From Symsagittifera roscoffensis (Eukaryota; Xenacoelomorpha; Acoela; Convolutidae): a stretch of DNA of 64,000 nt. Below are positions 1-10,816 of this stretch, piece by piece. The DNA lies in NCBI RefSeq assembly GCF_963678635.1, contig NC_087063.1, positions 77,707,617 to 77,771,616 of the forward strand, written 5' to 3'. The notes below the pieces were generated by a model, which worked only from the letters and a program-made list of their open reading frames with translations, searched no databases and had not been told where the DNA came from. The stretch's first letter is position 1. Each line of letters opens with the position of its first letter. A program made the position numbers and the translations under genes.

Positions 1-612
1 TTCTCAAAATTTTACCCCATTTATAATCAACAACGGAAACACCTGAAACCACTCTCAGGCAATATATATAATTTTTCAATAAAACAAGTTCACCAGTATA
101 ACAAAAGTCAAAATAAACAACAATTTTTTTTATGTCAGACTTCGAATTTAAACCTATCCACAAATTTTTCAAAATTACGATCTCATCTACAAAATATTCG
201 AAAAACACAAATTCCGACATCATTTCACTACACGTGTATAATATTACACCATATCAAGTAACATTACCCTTAGGACTTTTAGGATACTGTGAAACAAATG
301 CTACAATTTCACCTATAAATGAAGTAGCCTACCGCGTTAATAATATACTCCAATTATAGGATATTTGCCAATCAACAATTCTTGACGAAGAATTATCCAT
401 AAATAAAAAAATAAGCAATGAAAAAAGAAACAAAGATTTTTTCACAAAAACACCATATTTTAAACCGACATTCAATATAACAAAATACACAAAAGAACAA
501 CAAAATTTTTTAACAATGTTTGATTTTGAACATTCACAAATTACACAAATTGAATTTGATAAATTAGCAGAACAACTGTTAAATTATTCAACAGTCTACG
601 CAACTTCAAAAT
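1..612 (+). pseudogene. Retroelement pol, protease-RT connecting region (broken)
   Basis: An open stretch at 132-359 encodes a segment with YNITPYQVTLPLGLLGYCET, followed in the same frame after the TAG at 357-359 by coherent sequence up to the start of RT near 613. In Ty3/gypsy elements this position holds the end of the protease and the linker to RT. No Asp-Ser/Thr-Gly protease active site was seen, so that part probably lies further left. The first ~130 bases contain no clear ORF. The call rests on position next to RT and is moderately sure. Confidence 0.5.
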
Positions 613-2610
613 TTGACGGTGGAAAAACTAGTTCATCACTACACCTCGACGAAACCCGACGCAGTTTTCAAAAAACAAAGAGCCAGTAAAGTACCAATTC
701 ACTTACATGACAAGGTAAACAGATTACTTGACATTTTAGAACAATACGAAATTATCTCACCAGTAAATAAGGAAGAACAACCAAAAGGTAACACCTTCAT
801 TAACCCTGTTATCATTCTAGCAAAAGGTTAATCACTAAAAATAGTTTTAGACGCTAGATACCTCAATTCACTAATTGACGAATCAAAATTCATTTGGCCT
901 ATTGAACCCATACAAGTTATCTTAACAAAGATAAATGGTAAATATTTCACAACCGCATATATGAATAGTGCTGGTAATCAAATGCCACTAGATGAAAAAT
1001 CAAGCCGTTTAACGCAATTTGTTATTGGAAATCAACAGCATGAATTCAATCGCTTATTCTATGGAATATCCATAGGACCCGCAGCTTTTTCAGCTTCTAT
1101 GAGTAAAATTGTTAGACCACTAATACTCAAGAAAAATGCAATCACCTACTTACATGATGCTTTTATGCAATCACAAACTAAAGAAGAAATGTTTACAGTT
1201 TTAGAACAGTATCATAAAATACTTCAGAAAGAAAATCTGAAGGCAGCTCCCGATAAATCACGCTTCTTTCTAACACGCGTTAAATTTTTAGGGCATAATA
1301 TAGAACGAGAAACTATCACTCCATTAAAAGCACGCATAGATGCTTTTCAAAAACTTCAGCCACCTACAAATAAAAAGAAAATCCAAGAATTCCTTGGAAT
1401 GCTAAATTTCTTAAGTAAATATGTTAACAAAATGCAATTATACTTAAGACCCTTCTATAATATCCTCAGACAACAAAATAATTTTGAATGGACCACTGAA
1501 CATCAAACACGATTTGAAGAAATTAAAAAACTTTTTATTGAACAAATTTCTAATACAATTCCAGATCCAAATCAACCATTTTATGCATTGTGCGATGCTC
1601 CAAACTTTGGCATCGGCGCAGCATTGCTACAATCACATAGTGGAACAAATAAAATGAACCTTATATCACCAAATTCACAATTAATCACTCAAGCAGAGCT
1701 ACGACTCTCAACTCTAATGAGAGAATGTACAGCTATAATTTATACACTTACAGAATATAAATTTCTGATACTTGGATCAAAACACCCAACAGTTCTATTC
1801 ACAGATCACAAACCAATTATATTTATCTTTACACAAAAATCGAATCCAAATCATAGAGTTTATGGATTTCAACTAATTCTAATGAAATTTCCAAACCTAC
1901 ATATAGTTTGGACAGCAGGAAAAAACCTTGCGTTACCAGATACATTAAGTCGAAATACGCCACCTGAATTACTCACAAGAAAAACTACAGTTGAAATTCC
2001 ACAAAATATTAAATTTTATCTCGCAAAAGATGAAACATCACCCCGATTAGAATGCAAATATGCAGTAAAAACTTATATTGATCAATCACAGATAAATAAC
2101 CTACAACATTTCCCACTCTATTTAGATTGCCAGAATAATCACTATGAAATTGATTTACTAGGCACATCAACTTTTAAACCAATTCCATACTCACAATGGA
2201 TTAAAAATAACACTCAACAAAAAAGAATAAAACAACACTCGCATAAAAAAGACGTTTTCCCATTAATCGAAAAAGAAAATTTAACCGATAAAATAAATTT
2301 ATCAGGACCGCAAACAAACGATTCAAAATACACAATAAATCAAGATTTTGATCTCCATGACCCATTTGACACAATTCCCCTATCAAAACTAGAAATTGAC
2401 AACATTTTTCTCCCTCCAACAGATAAAATTACACTTGAATTTTTAAAACAATATCAAAATCTCGACCCAGTAATTAGACAACTAAAATCATGGCACAATT
2501 ACAAAACTAAGCCCGTAAAAGCAGATACCACAATTTTAGGAAATAAAACACTCCTCCGATATTTCCGAAAATTAATAACACAACAATTAATGAAAATACA
2601 GATATTTTAG
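613..2610 (+). pseudogene. Ty3/gypsy reverse transcriptase and RNase H (stop at 829-831, altered active site)
   Basis: One reading frame runs from 613 to 2610, interrupted only by a TAA at 829-831. RT fingers and palm are recognisable: the INPVIILAKG strand before the stop, IVLDARYLNS after it, RLFYGISIGPAAFS (Leu-Pro-Phe-Gly-like helix) near 1,050-1,090, and the polymerase motif near 1,145-1,160. That motif reads YLHD, whereas active RTs have YxDD, so one of the two catalytic Asp residues is His. The following VKFLGHNI and EFLGMLNFLSKYV motifs are the usual Ty3/gypsy thumb. RNase H follows from about 1,570 with YALCDAPNFGIGAAL, RECTAIIYTLTEYKFL and FTDHKPIIF, ending with ALPDTLSR at ~1,930. 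The remainder to 2,610 is a poorly conserved linker to integrase. Family is clear; loss of function is inferred from the stop and the YLHD change. Confidence 0.88.
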
Positions 2611-2639
2611 AATATCATTTAAATGATTCCAAAGTTCCC

Positions 2640-3482
2640 TGTCTTCCTTTAAGTATGATATTAATAGCTTTTAACATCTCACATACATGAAATACTAAAA
2701 GACACTCCGGATCAGAAAAAACATACTCGAACTTAACACAAAGTTTCTATTTCCCAAATGCACCAATTTGGATAAAAGTATATGCAATGATTGCATAATA
2801 TGTCAATTAAACAAACCTTATCCAAATCAAAAACAAATAGCACAAAAACAAGTTTTTAAAGTACAAAGTTTATATTTTAACCATCGCATTTTGTTCGATA
2901 CAAAAGGACCAATTTCACCATCTTCTGAAGGAAACTCCTACATTATGGTCATTGTTGACGCATTCACACATTATGTTGCACTCAACCCAGTACCACATTA
3001 TAATGCTTATTATGCTTACACGACGCTTTCTGAACATTATCTAGCCAAACTATGATTACCCGAAATAATTAGTTACAGAAAACGGTACAGAATTCATAAA
3101 TAAGGAAATCATCACACTATGCTACTTATATAACATTAAACATAAGCCACGTACATCGCATGCACCTTGGACAAACGGTTTAGTCGAAGGTAAGAACCGT
3201 TCACTAAAAGAATATCTCCGATGTATCATAAAAGGAAATGATACAAAATACACAAAATGGTCAGCAGAAGTAAAACTATTTCCCTTAGCATACAATTCAC
3301 AAATTACGGCAACTTTAGGAAAGTCACCATACAAAATGGTTTTCAACCAAAAGCCACGTAAACCAATTATCTTTACAGCAAATTCCTATAAAAATGCACA
3401 AGGTTATTGCCAACCAAATAAAGACTCAATTTGTTATAATCTACCTTTACACGCACATGATGAAGATCATTTTCATCACCCA
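2640..3482 (+). pseudogene. Ty3/gypsy integrase (zinc finger and catalytic core, broken)
   Basis: The zinc-binding end survives as ICNDCIICQLNKPYP (paired Cys) near 2,783-2,820; the upstream His pair is in a disrupted frame around 2,640-2,760. The catalytic core follows: LFDTKGPI (first acidic residue), VIVDAFTHYVAL, then, after a TGA at ~3,052-3,054 and a frame change, a strand reading VTENGTEFIN. Most retroelement integrases have Thr-Asp-Asn-Gly there, so the second catalytic Asp appears as Glu. The third acidic residue is present in NGLVEGKNRSLKEYL near 3,178-3,215. The frame then stays coherent to ~3,482. The lesion near 3,052 and the changed catalytic residue both argue for an inactive protein. 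Confidence 0.82.
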
Positions 3483-4140
3483 TAAATTTTTAAATTAGCC
3501 TCCGGCACACAATCCGAACAGATTTTAAATAGAGATAAAAACACAATGAAATTTAACAAAAAGTATAAAAGAAATTGTTACAAAAGCAAAACATTAACGA
3601 TCAAATTGATTCACGCTTTAAACCAGCCACAGATTTAAAAATTGGAACATTTGTCTTAATACCTAACTTTAATACGCAAAAGGAACCTCTAAAAAATTAC
3701 AACCTCTTCGAAAAGGACCATACCAAATAATTGCCAAACCCACTGACGTGACGTATAAACTTACAGATTCAACTACAAAAGAAATTGTTCAACATCGAAA
3801 CAATCTATTGCCCTACTAACCAAAAGAATACGCACTACGCGAATTAACTCAGTTATATTCTTTCACAAGTTTAAAAGTTATTCAAAATCACCCACATACA
3901 GAAAAAGAAACTGATGAACAACATAACATTCATCAAGAAAATCAAACACAAACCAAAGCTAAAAACAATCAAAAAATACCAGACCCAAAAATACCTCAAA
4001 AAGAAAGAAAAAACAGAAAAATGATAGAAAAATTTTACAAGAACAAGAACAAAAATCAGAACATAGAGAATCATCTGACTTAGAAATCAACCACGTAAAA
4101 ACTACAAAATATTCATTCAACAATCTAAAAAATTAAAGAA
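3483..4140 (+). pseudogene. Post-integrase tail of pol with GPY-like module (broken)
   Basis: Several short frames together encode a tail with RKGPYQIIAKP at about 3,707-3,740 and VQHRNNLLPYYPKEYALREL at about 3,785-3,845. This matches the C-terminal GPY/F module of Ty3/gypsy integrases, a small SH3-like domain after the catalytic core. Upstream (3,483-3,640) are stops and frame changes. The last part (3,890-4,080) is Lys/Asn/Gln-rich and low in complexity. Pol appears to end near 4,140, though the exact stop cannot be fixed because the frame is broken. Confidence 0.65.
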
Positions 4141-4761
4141 AGTTGAATTTCAAAAACAACTTTGATTTTAAAAATTAATAATCTTTGCACCTCTGGATCA
4201 TTTTGAACTTTCATTTTTCAAGATAACATGCTGAAAAATACGCAACAATTCTAGTTTAGATTCAGCCAATAGGATTCACTCAAATCCGTCACCTTCTATA
4301 TCTCTAACACCAACCTATTAGCCGAAAGATATTAAACTCCAGGCATATCTATAACTATAACTTTACAACCTTCAGGTCAAAAATAAGCAACTCGCTAAAA
4401 CTTGACAACTAAAATAAATACCACCATAATATTGCAACCCTCCCCTATCTAATAACGCAAAGACCAACAATATTTTCCCAACTCAGACCTCAAAAACCTT
4501 TCAACCAAAAATGGAAAATTAGCCTAGAGTAAAAAAAAGGACCATATTCATTTGGCCTAAAGTACAAATATTTCAAAAATACCCCAGATCACCCGACAAA
4601 TAAAAATAAAGCAAAGAAGACCTCCCTAACACCATAAAATTAGCCCCCAACAACTTTTCACAAAACTCAACCCACTTGTCAAAAAATCAATAAATAACTC
4701 GACCACACTTGAATCTCGCCTCAAACAACAAAAAATATTCGACAAAGAAATCATTTCTTAA
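4141..4761. other. Gap between pol and the small hydrophobic ORFs; no gene seen
   Basis: About 620 bases of A/C-rich sequence with frequent stops in all + frames. It has the same base bias as the retroelement and is probably decayed or untranslated element sequence. No motif recognised. Confidence 0.5.
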
Positions 4762-5190
4762 ATGCTCTTCTCTCGATCAGTCAATATCTTTGAATATACA
4801 ATTTTAAATTTTTTAATAAACTTTTTCATACTATTCAAACTTTTGTTCATATTTCTATTTTATACATTTGAAGCTTTTATAATCATTTTAATAATATTTT
4901 GCAACATTTTTTTAATTTTCTACTCCCTATTTGAAATATATCTCCAAATTTCCCAAATCATTGATCATATTCACAGGTACAATAATTCAAAGTCTATTTA
5001 AATGATACGAACAATTTTTAGTAGAACAGATTTTTTTTTACTATTTGTAATTTTCATCATATTTTTATCATCCCTAAAACTGACAATGTGCAAATGTGTA
5101 AAAAAAACAATAGTCACGTTCGCCTTAGCAACAATCCTTTTAATTCTTTTCATTGAAGAATACTACAATAAACATAAATCTTCCCACTAG
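4762..5190 (+). CDS. Two adjacent small hydrophobic ORFs between pol and env
   Basis: An ATG at 4762 opens a 79-codon frame ending at 5001, and a second ATG at 5002 opens a 62-codon frame ending at 5190, with no bases between them and in the same frame. Both are dominated by Phe, Ile and Leu: the first has at least two long hydrophobic stretches (around LFKLLFIFLFYTF and FIIILIIFCNIFLIFY), the second has one (DFFLLFVIFIIFLSSL) plus a later ATILLILFIEE. They read as membrane segments. The single TAA between them may split one original protein. I do not recognise the family. A caveat is that AT-rich DNA easily yields Phe/Ile-rich frames. Their position suggests an accessory membrane protein or a decayed leader of env. 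Confidence 0.4.
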
Positions 5191-6312
5191 AAAAAATCAA
5201 TCAGACACTTTCAAAAATTGCTAACCAACAATCACAAAATCAGTCTTCACCGACATCATCCCAAGAAAACCCAGCAATACCCACAACTACCCAAAACCCC
5301 CAAACATCCACACGAATTTCTTTCCAAGATATTCCATACACTTTTGAAGCTTATCCGAACCAAGCTTATCCGAACCATTGAAACCAGTTCAGCGACAAGC
5401 ACCTCTAAGTGAACCAACATATAATTTGTACCCCACATTACCACAAGAATTAAGCAGAATAAGAAACATTAGTCAAAACCAAAATACAGTCAAAATAAAT
5501 AGACAAATTATACATCCACGACGAAACAGAAGTTTTCAAACCCCTAGAGTTCATTTTGATATACCCCAATCACCAACACCAACTACTCCAGAAATTTCAA
5601 GTAGTACATTGCCAGAAACTCCCAAACTACTTTCACAACAGAGCACCTCAAATATACCCTCAGATTACTTAGGTTCAACACCAGCATCTGAACAAATACG
5701 TGAAAATCCCTTTAACCCCTCAATCCTACAGCACGACTACCATATTGGGCAACACACACTCATATACACAAGGTGAACCAATTTTAGTGAATGATCCAAT
5801 AGATATTTCTACGGATACAACACTATCATCACTATCAGAAACATTATTACTACCGTCAACACCATCATTAAGTCACATTTCACCGACGCTTTTCCCTTTA
5901 AATTTTCCAAATAACCTCGACGCTAGATATCGAGAACAATCATCAACAAATATCCCTGTACGACTAGACTGGAATACATTCGTAGCACCCCACCATTATT
6001 TGGACAACATCAAGATAGTAACCGACTCCACAGTTGGGCACTCAACAGACTACAATATAGACAAAATATCCACGAAGATATTCGTGAACACAATATTCAA
6101 ATACTTCAACAAAATAGTCTCCATAGGAAATTCGAAATCCCGATCAAACTTAACAATATTGTTCAACATCCCTATCCATTAAATCCACTAAATATAACAG
6201 CTCAATTGCTACCACCACCATTTATAACAACTGAAGTAATATATAAATACGATAGATATACAAAAAATACAATTGGTTACATCACATTTTATAACCCATA
6301 CTCAGAATTATC
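5191..6312 (+). pseudogene. Ser/Thr/Pro-rich ORF upstream of env, with Gln-rich helix (broken)
   Basis: Overlapping open frames at 5,218-5,412, 5,378-5,776 and 5,700-6,182 share a Ser/Thr/Pro-rich composition, for example FDIPQSPTPTTPE and LLPSTPSLSHISPT, which suggests one disordered protein region cut by frameshifts near 5,390 and 5,770. From about 5,990 to 6,310 a third frame is coherent, first with a Gln/Asn-rich, probably helical segment (NIQILQQNSL) and then a segment with PPPFITTEVIYKY. It ends just before the env-like ATG at 6,319. I do not recognise the family; it could be an accessory ORF or an unusual gag-like or env-leader product. Confidence is in the broken-ORF call, not in a function. 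Confidence 0.45.
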
Positions 6313-6318
6313 ATACAC

Positions 6319-8740
6319 ATGTATATTCTAAAAATATTAACATTTCAACACATCTTTTTTCTAATATTTTCCGACCAAAACACAAATTTTTCTCCTCGAA
6401 CAGGACCCCAGGATTTGTCAGTAACACACTACGATTGCGAAGAAAACGAACAAAAAACACTACACAAATATGCAATAAATCAAGTATCACAATACGAAAG
6501 AGAACCACAAGCTATAGAAACTAAAAATGTAATAGCAACATTGTATTCAAAAGCCCGAGCAACAACAGTCACAGGATATAAATTTACAGCAACTTTTTCC
6601 GAAAAGAAAGTACACTGTTCACAAGTTTCCAATGGAAACAAGAACCGAATTGATCACGAATCATTCTATCAAAGTAATATAGATCGACTTTTACATCTAA
6701 ATCCCGATGATTGTAAAAACAAACTACTCAGACTGAACATCACAAGAAACAGAAACACAGACAGGAAAATAGTAAATTTCCAAGTCGTTGCCGATTCTGT
6801 ACACCAAGCACAACTTGAACGATACCAAGGACTTATAAAATTAGACGTTAAATACCCATATAACGGCGCACACGTAAGATTAACTTATGACATACACGAT
6901 AAACACTGGATACCACACATTGGAATAAATGACCCTTCAAACTGCAAAGCAGACACACAAAATAAAGGATATCAAGAAATATTGTTTTTCGATTGGAAAA
7001 TACAACTTGAAAAAAAAACTCACACGAGATTTATCAGATAACACAATGATCTATCGAGGAATTAGATTACCTTGCAAAACTGATCAAGGCTATTGTGACC
7101 CTACAACAAGGACCCAAGCAACAATTGTTTGGTTTCCCGAAGATACATGCACAACATTCCAAGTAGCAAAAATACACGCTCGAATGGTAAAATTTCATGA
7201 AAAATTTTTTATAGAATCAATTTCATACGAACAAGTAAATCCATCTCGAAAACAAAGTAATGATTTTCGAAGTATTCGTGAAATAGAAAATAAATTAACA
7301 CGTTTTCAAATATATCAAGTAACAGAAATTGCATGCAAATACAGAAATCCACTTTATAAGACACAATATTCTGAAATACTTGTCGAATACGAAAAAGGTT
7401 TCGACATGACCACTGGTAAAATAAATTTTGGGCCTTATGCCACAAGTCACCCTATAAATGAAGGAACATCAGACATACCATATAACTTTCAAAAAAACAC
7501 AGGTCAACCTGGTGGAAAACTAAAACCACATGACAGTAAAAGCACACGTTTACAAGAACTATCACTAATGAATAGCACCTATTTCGGTAATATTCATTAC
7601 GATATCCACTTGGATATGAAGTTAGACTACACAATTAGTCGAATTTTTTAAGAAATGTCACTCTCCGAATTAGAAACACTTCACCAACTATGCGAATTGG
7701 AAAGAACACAAATCCTACAATCACTCGCACTAGCAGTACTAAAAATACCCTACACAGGATACTTATTATCAGGAAACAGATCCAATTTTTTAGGCTACGA
7801 AGGAAATATTTTATGGTTTATACTTGTACCAAAAACGTATCAGCACTATATGTTTTTGAAGACGAAAGTTGTTATAAAAGAATCCCTATATTCTATAAAA
7901 ATAAAGTACATTTTGTCGACACACTTTCAAGACGAACATATTTTTGGGATACCGCAATCCCATGTGGATCAGAAAATAGCCACAATCAAGTACAATTGAA
8001 ACCTGATGAAGATAAATACTATCTCCTTACACCATACCTTACGTTAATGCAATCACTCAAAAAATTTTCACCCGAAAGCATCAGAGCTTTTGCTCGTAAT
8101 CCAAATAAAGATTTACAAACAATTGGAATATATTCTAAATCAGATATCCAACATCACATTAGAACACAACAGTTTCAGGAATTATTAACACAAATGGACA
8201 CAAAACAAAGACAATCAATTGACCAGATTTTAAGAAAACTTGCCGAAACCGCAGGATTTGCAGATATTTATAAAAAAGATTATAGCGGATATTTTAAAGA
8301 TATTAAGAACTACATATACATATACGAAAAATACAGACCACAAGATATTTCACCTATAAATATTTTCAGTTTTGTCACCTTAAAGAACAAAATTCTAGCT
8401 TTTCTAGGATGGCCCTATTACATCTTAGAAAAATTAACTATCTTATATGCCATGTTTAACTTTATAGGATTTCTTTTCTCACTCTTAAAAGGAATCAATA
8501 ACACATACGCTATACACACAAGTAAACAGACAAGCAAGTGTAGCACGTATACTATTTGCAGGATTTTTTGGAACTTTTTCATCATCAAAAAACAAAATAC
8601 TTCTAGATGCACAAATAAAAGAATATAACACGAAAATATCCACAAGACAAAACACTTACGACGAAGAACACAATAATATAGAGATAACACCTACCGCACC
8701 ACAGTTGCCACCCTCCCAAAAAATTATTCATTATAATTAA
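6319..8740 (+). pseudogene. Envelope-like glycoprotein gene (one stop, three frame changes)
   Basis: The ATG at 6319 is followed by a hydrophobic leader (ILKILTFQHIFFLIFS) that looks like a signal peptide. The ectodomain is Cys-containing with motifs such as LPCKTDQGYC and PEDTCTTF (7,070-7,160), then CTKNVSALYVFEDESCYKR (~7,830-7,880) and AIPCGSENS (~7,955-7,985). Near the C-terminus a long hydrophobic segment, LTILYAMFNFIGFLFSLL (~8,433-8,490), is the likely membrane anchor, followed by a tail that ends at the TAA 8738-8740. Reading needs a change of frame at the nine-A run 7,010-7,018, a stop at 7,649-7,651, and changes near 7,818 and 8,510. The position after pol is that of env in retroviruses and env-bearing gypsy elements. 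I could not assign it to a known viral fusion-protein class. It is clearly inactive in this copy. Confidence 0.7.
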
Positions 8741-8925
8741 TTCCCCGTAATTTCAGAAACCTAGCAATCACAAATAATCCAAATTCTAGACCAAATATAA
8801 CACAAAGCCCCATCCAACATATAATGACACATCATTCACAAAATGATAATACATACGAACAAATTATAGAACAACTCCACACCACAACTTTTCACTATCA
8901 ACATTATCATTATTTTTAGCCCACG

Positions 8926-10605
8926 ATGAGCCGACAACTTGGATCCCTCCATCGCTCAAATTCCCACCCAGCCAACCTCCAAACTCAAATCCCAATAATC
9001 CCACTTTTTGCTTTCCCACCACCCGATTTTCCGATTGTTAATATATCATCAAGCACGAATTCTGATACTAACTCAGATATTTCAGTTTTATATTCTATCT
9101 CAAAAATTAATAACCCTAATGTAGAAACCCCCGACGAATTTTCAGATTCCGAACCATCTCCCTCAAATTATACTCAGACCAACTCCTCAGTTTTTTCAAA
9201 ATCCCCTTTTCAACCAATCCCACCAAATAATCCACTCCCATCCATTTCCACTCCTTCTTATGCTTCCCAAGTGACCCCAACCTATTCTCCACTTCCTTCC
9301 AACAGATCATATAATAATTCCCCAGATCCCCCCAAATTTCCCAGGAGCTCGATAATTTTTTTACCTTACATCAACAGTTAATACACCCTAACACCTCACA
9401 ATACATCAACTTTCATCCACAATAGAATCCTCAAATCCACCTACTCCTACACCCTCCTCAGCTTACACTCCATCATTAGCACATTCATCCACATCCACCG
9501 AAACACCTACTAGCACTCACCGAGCTTATCGCACTTTTACACGAAAATTTCCAAATCACCCATTCCCAACCAAACCCGGAACAGCCCGCGAATATATTAA
9601 TCACCCGCAACATACAAACACGAAAAATTTTCTTGCAATCACCTTACCCTCATTTCCGCAATATATATTAAACACACCTAACGACACTAATGGCACACGC
9701 AATTTTGTAGATGAACATGTTTTAATGCCAACATTTCATTGGGCAGCTTATTATAATTTTACTAACCCCCTTTGCCTACCACTAACTAATACTCATGACA
9801 CATAGAAAAGAACAAAGACATGTTATATAGACTCACCACAACACTAACACCTCGACAATTTACCTACATTGGATATAAAAAATTACTAAAAACATTCACT
9901 GCACCCCGAGCTAACGAATTTGCAATAGAATATTACGATCATAATATCATCCGCCCTAATCAAGACCAATTTTTAGGTAAACACCGCTTCGCAAACCCGC
10001 AACTAACAGAAAAATTTTTCATCAAAATATCATACGTATTCACACTTAATATTTTTGATAGAAAGAATGATCACATTATTTCAGAATCACTAGCTGATAT
10101 TCAGGCATACGAAAGCTTCTATGACAAATTTCAGTTATTTTTACTAACTTTTCACTTTCTTTCACCACAGGAACGCGATTTGCACTGTTCCCACAATATT
10201 ATGTTACGCACTAAACAAACCCACACATATACATACTAACGTTTTATACAAAATCATTTTGATTTGCATACCCCATCAGGACAATCTCACCATCGTTTTC
10301 AGTTTCTCAACTCAAAGTACACGTCACCATTTTTCCTTAATCTTACATATTGCATCAAAGTTACTAACCTCCACGGCATTCTCCGCAACTATGACCCAGT
10401 TACCCAAATGTATATATTCTGTCCCATCACGAAGACCTTTAATGCCAAAGAATCCAGACCCTTCCTTATCCCGCATGAATTTATCCAGCCTATTGAAATA
10501 CCCATATTATATTTAATTCACAATACTAAATATAATCATAAAATATATAACCTCAATCGAAACACACCTTACGAGTTTGCAGTAGGCACCGAGAAACACC
10601 ATTAA
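8926..10605 (+). pseudogene. Ser/Pro-rich ORF downstream of env with a C-terminal globular part (broken)
   Basis: An ATG at 8926 opens 151 codons rich in Ser, Pro and Asn (for example FPPPDFPIVNISSSTNS) up to 9,381. In other frames the product continues with TFTRKFPNHPFPTKPG (~9,535-9,580), then a hydrophobic/aromatic stretch FHWAAYYNFTNPLCLP (~9,735-9,785). Further open frames at 9,820-10,239 and 10,264-10,605 look like folded protein (LADIQAYESFYDKFQLF; VTQMYIFCPITKTFNAK). At least three lesions separate these pieces. The arrangement, disordered Ser/Pro-rich start followed by a folded part, resembles the ORF upstream of env. I do not recognise the family. An ORF in this position is uncommon for gypsy elements, so this may be an accessory gene. 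Confidence 0.45.
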
Positions 10606-10732
10606 AGCACTTCAATTGCTTTGGCCACTGCTAAAAACTAAAAGCATCATACGCATACTGGCCAAATTACTAACAACATCAGATATGATACACGACATCT
10701 TCCCCCACGGCTTTTTCCCAGATGATTAAAAG

Positions 10733-10816
10733 GTAAGTATAATTTAAAATACTCTTCACTAATATATTTAAATTAGTACTAACCATTTTCTATCAATGTT
10801 TGATTTATATTTCTAG
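10733..10816 (+). other. Candidate 84-nt spliceosomal intron in the retroelement 3' region
   Basis: The donor reads AAAG|GTAAGT at 10,733, a perfect branch-point-like TACTAAC lies at 10,777-10,783, and a pyrimidine-rich tract leads to TTTCTAG ending at 10,816. All three signals are near-consensus and correctly spaced (branch A about 34 nt from the acceptor). An intron here would belong to the element transcript or to an older host transcript. No coding frame clearly spans it. Confidence 0.5.

Noticed and set aside
7010-7018. Nine-A run followed by C at the env frame change, like a retroviral slippery site
   Set aside because: The change needed is to the +1 frame, not -1, and other lesions are nearby; a homopolymer indel is simpler.
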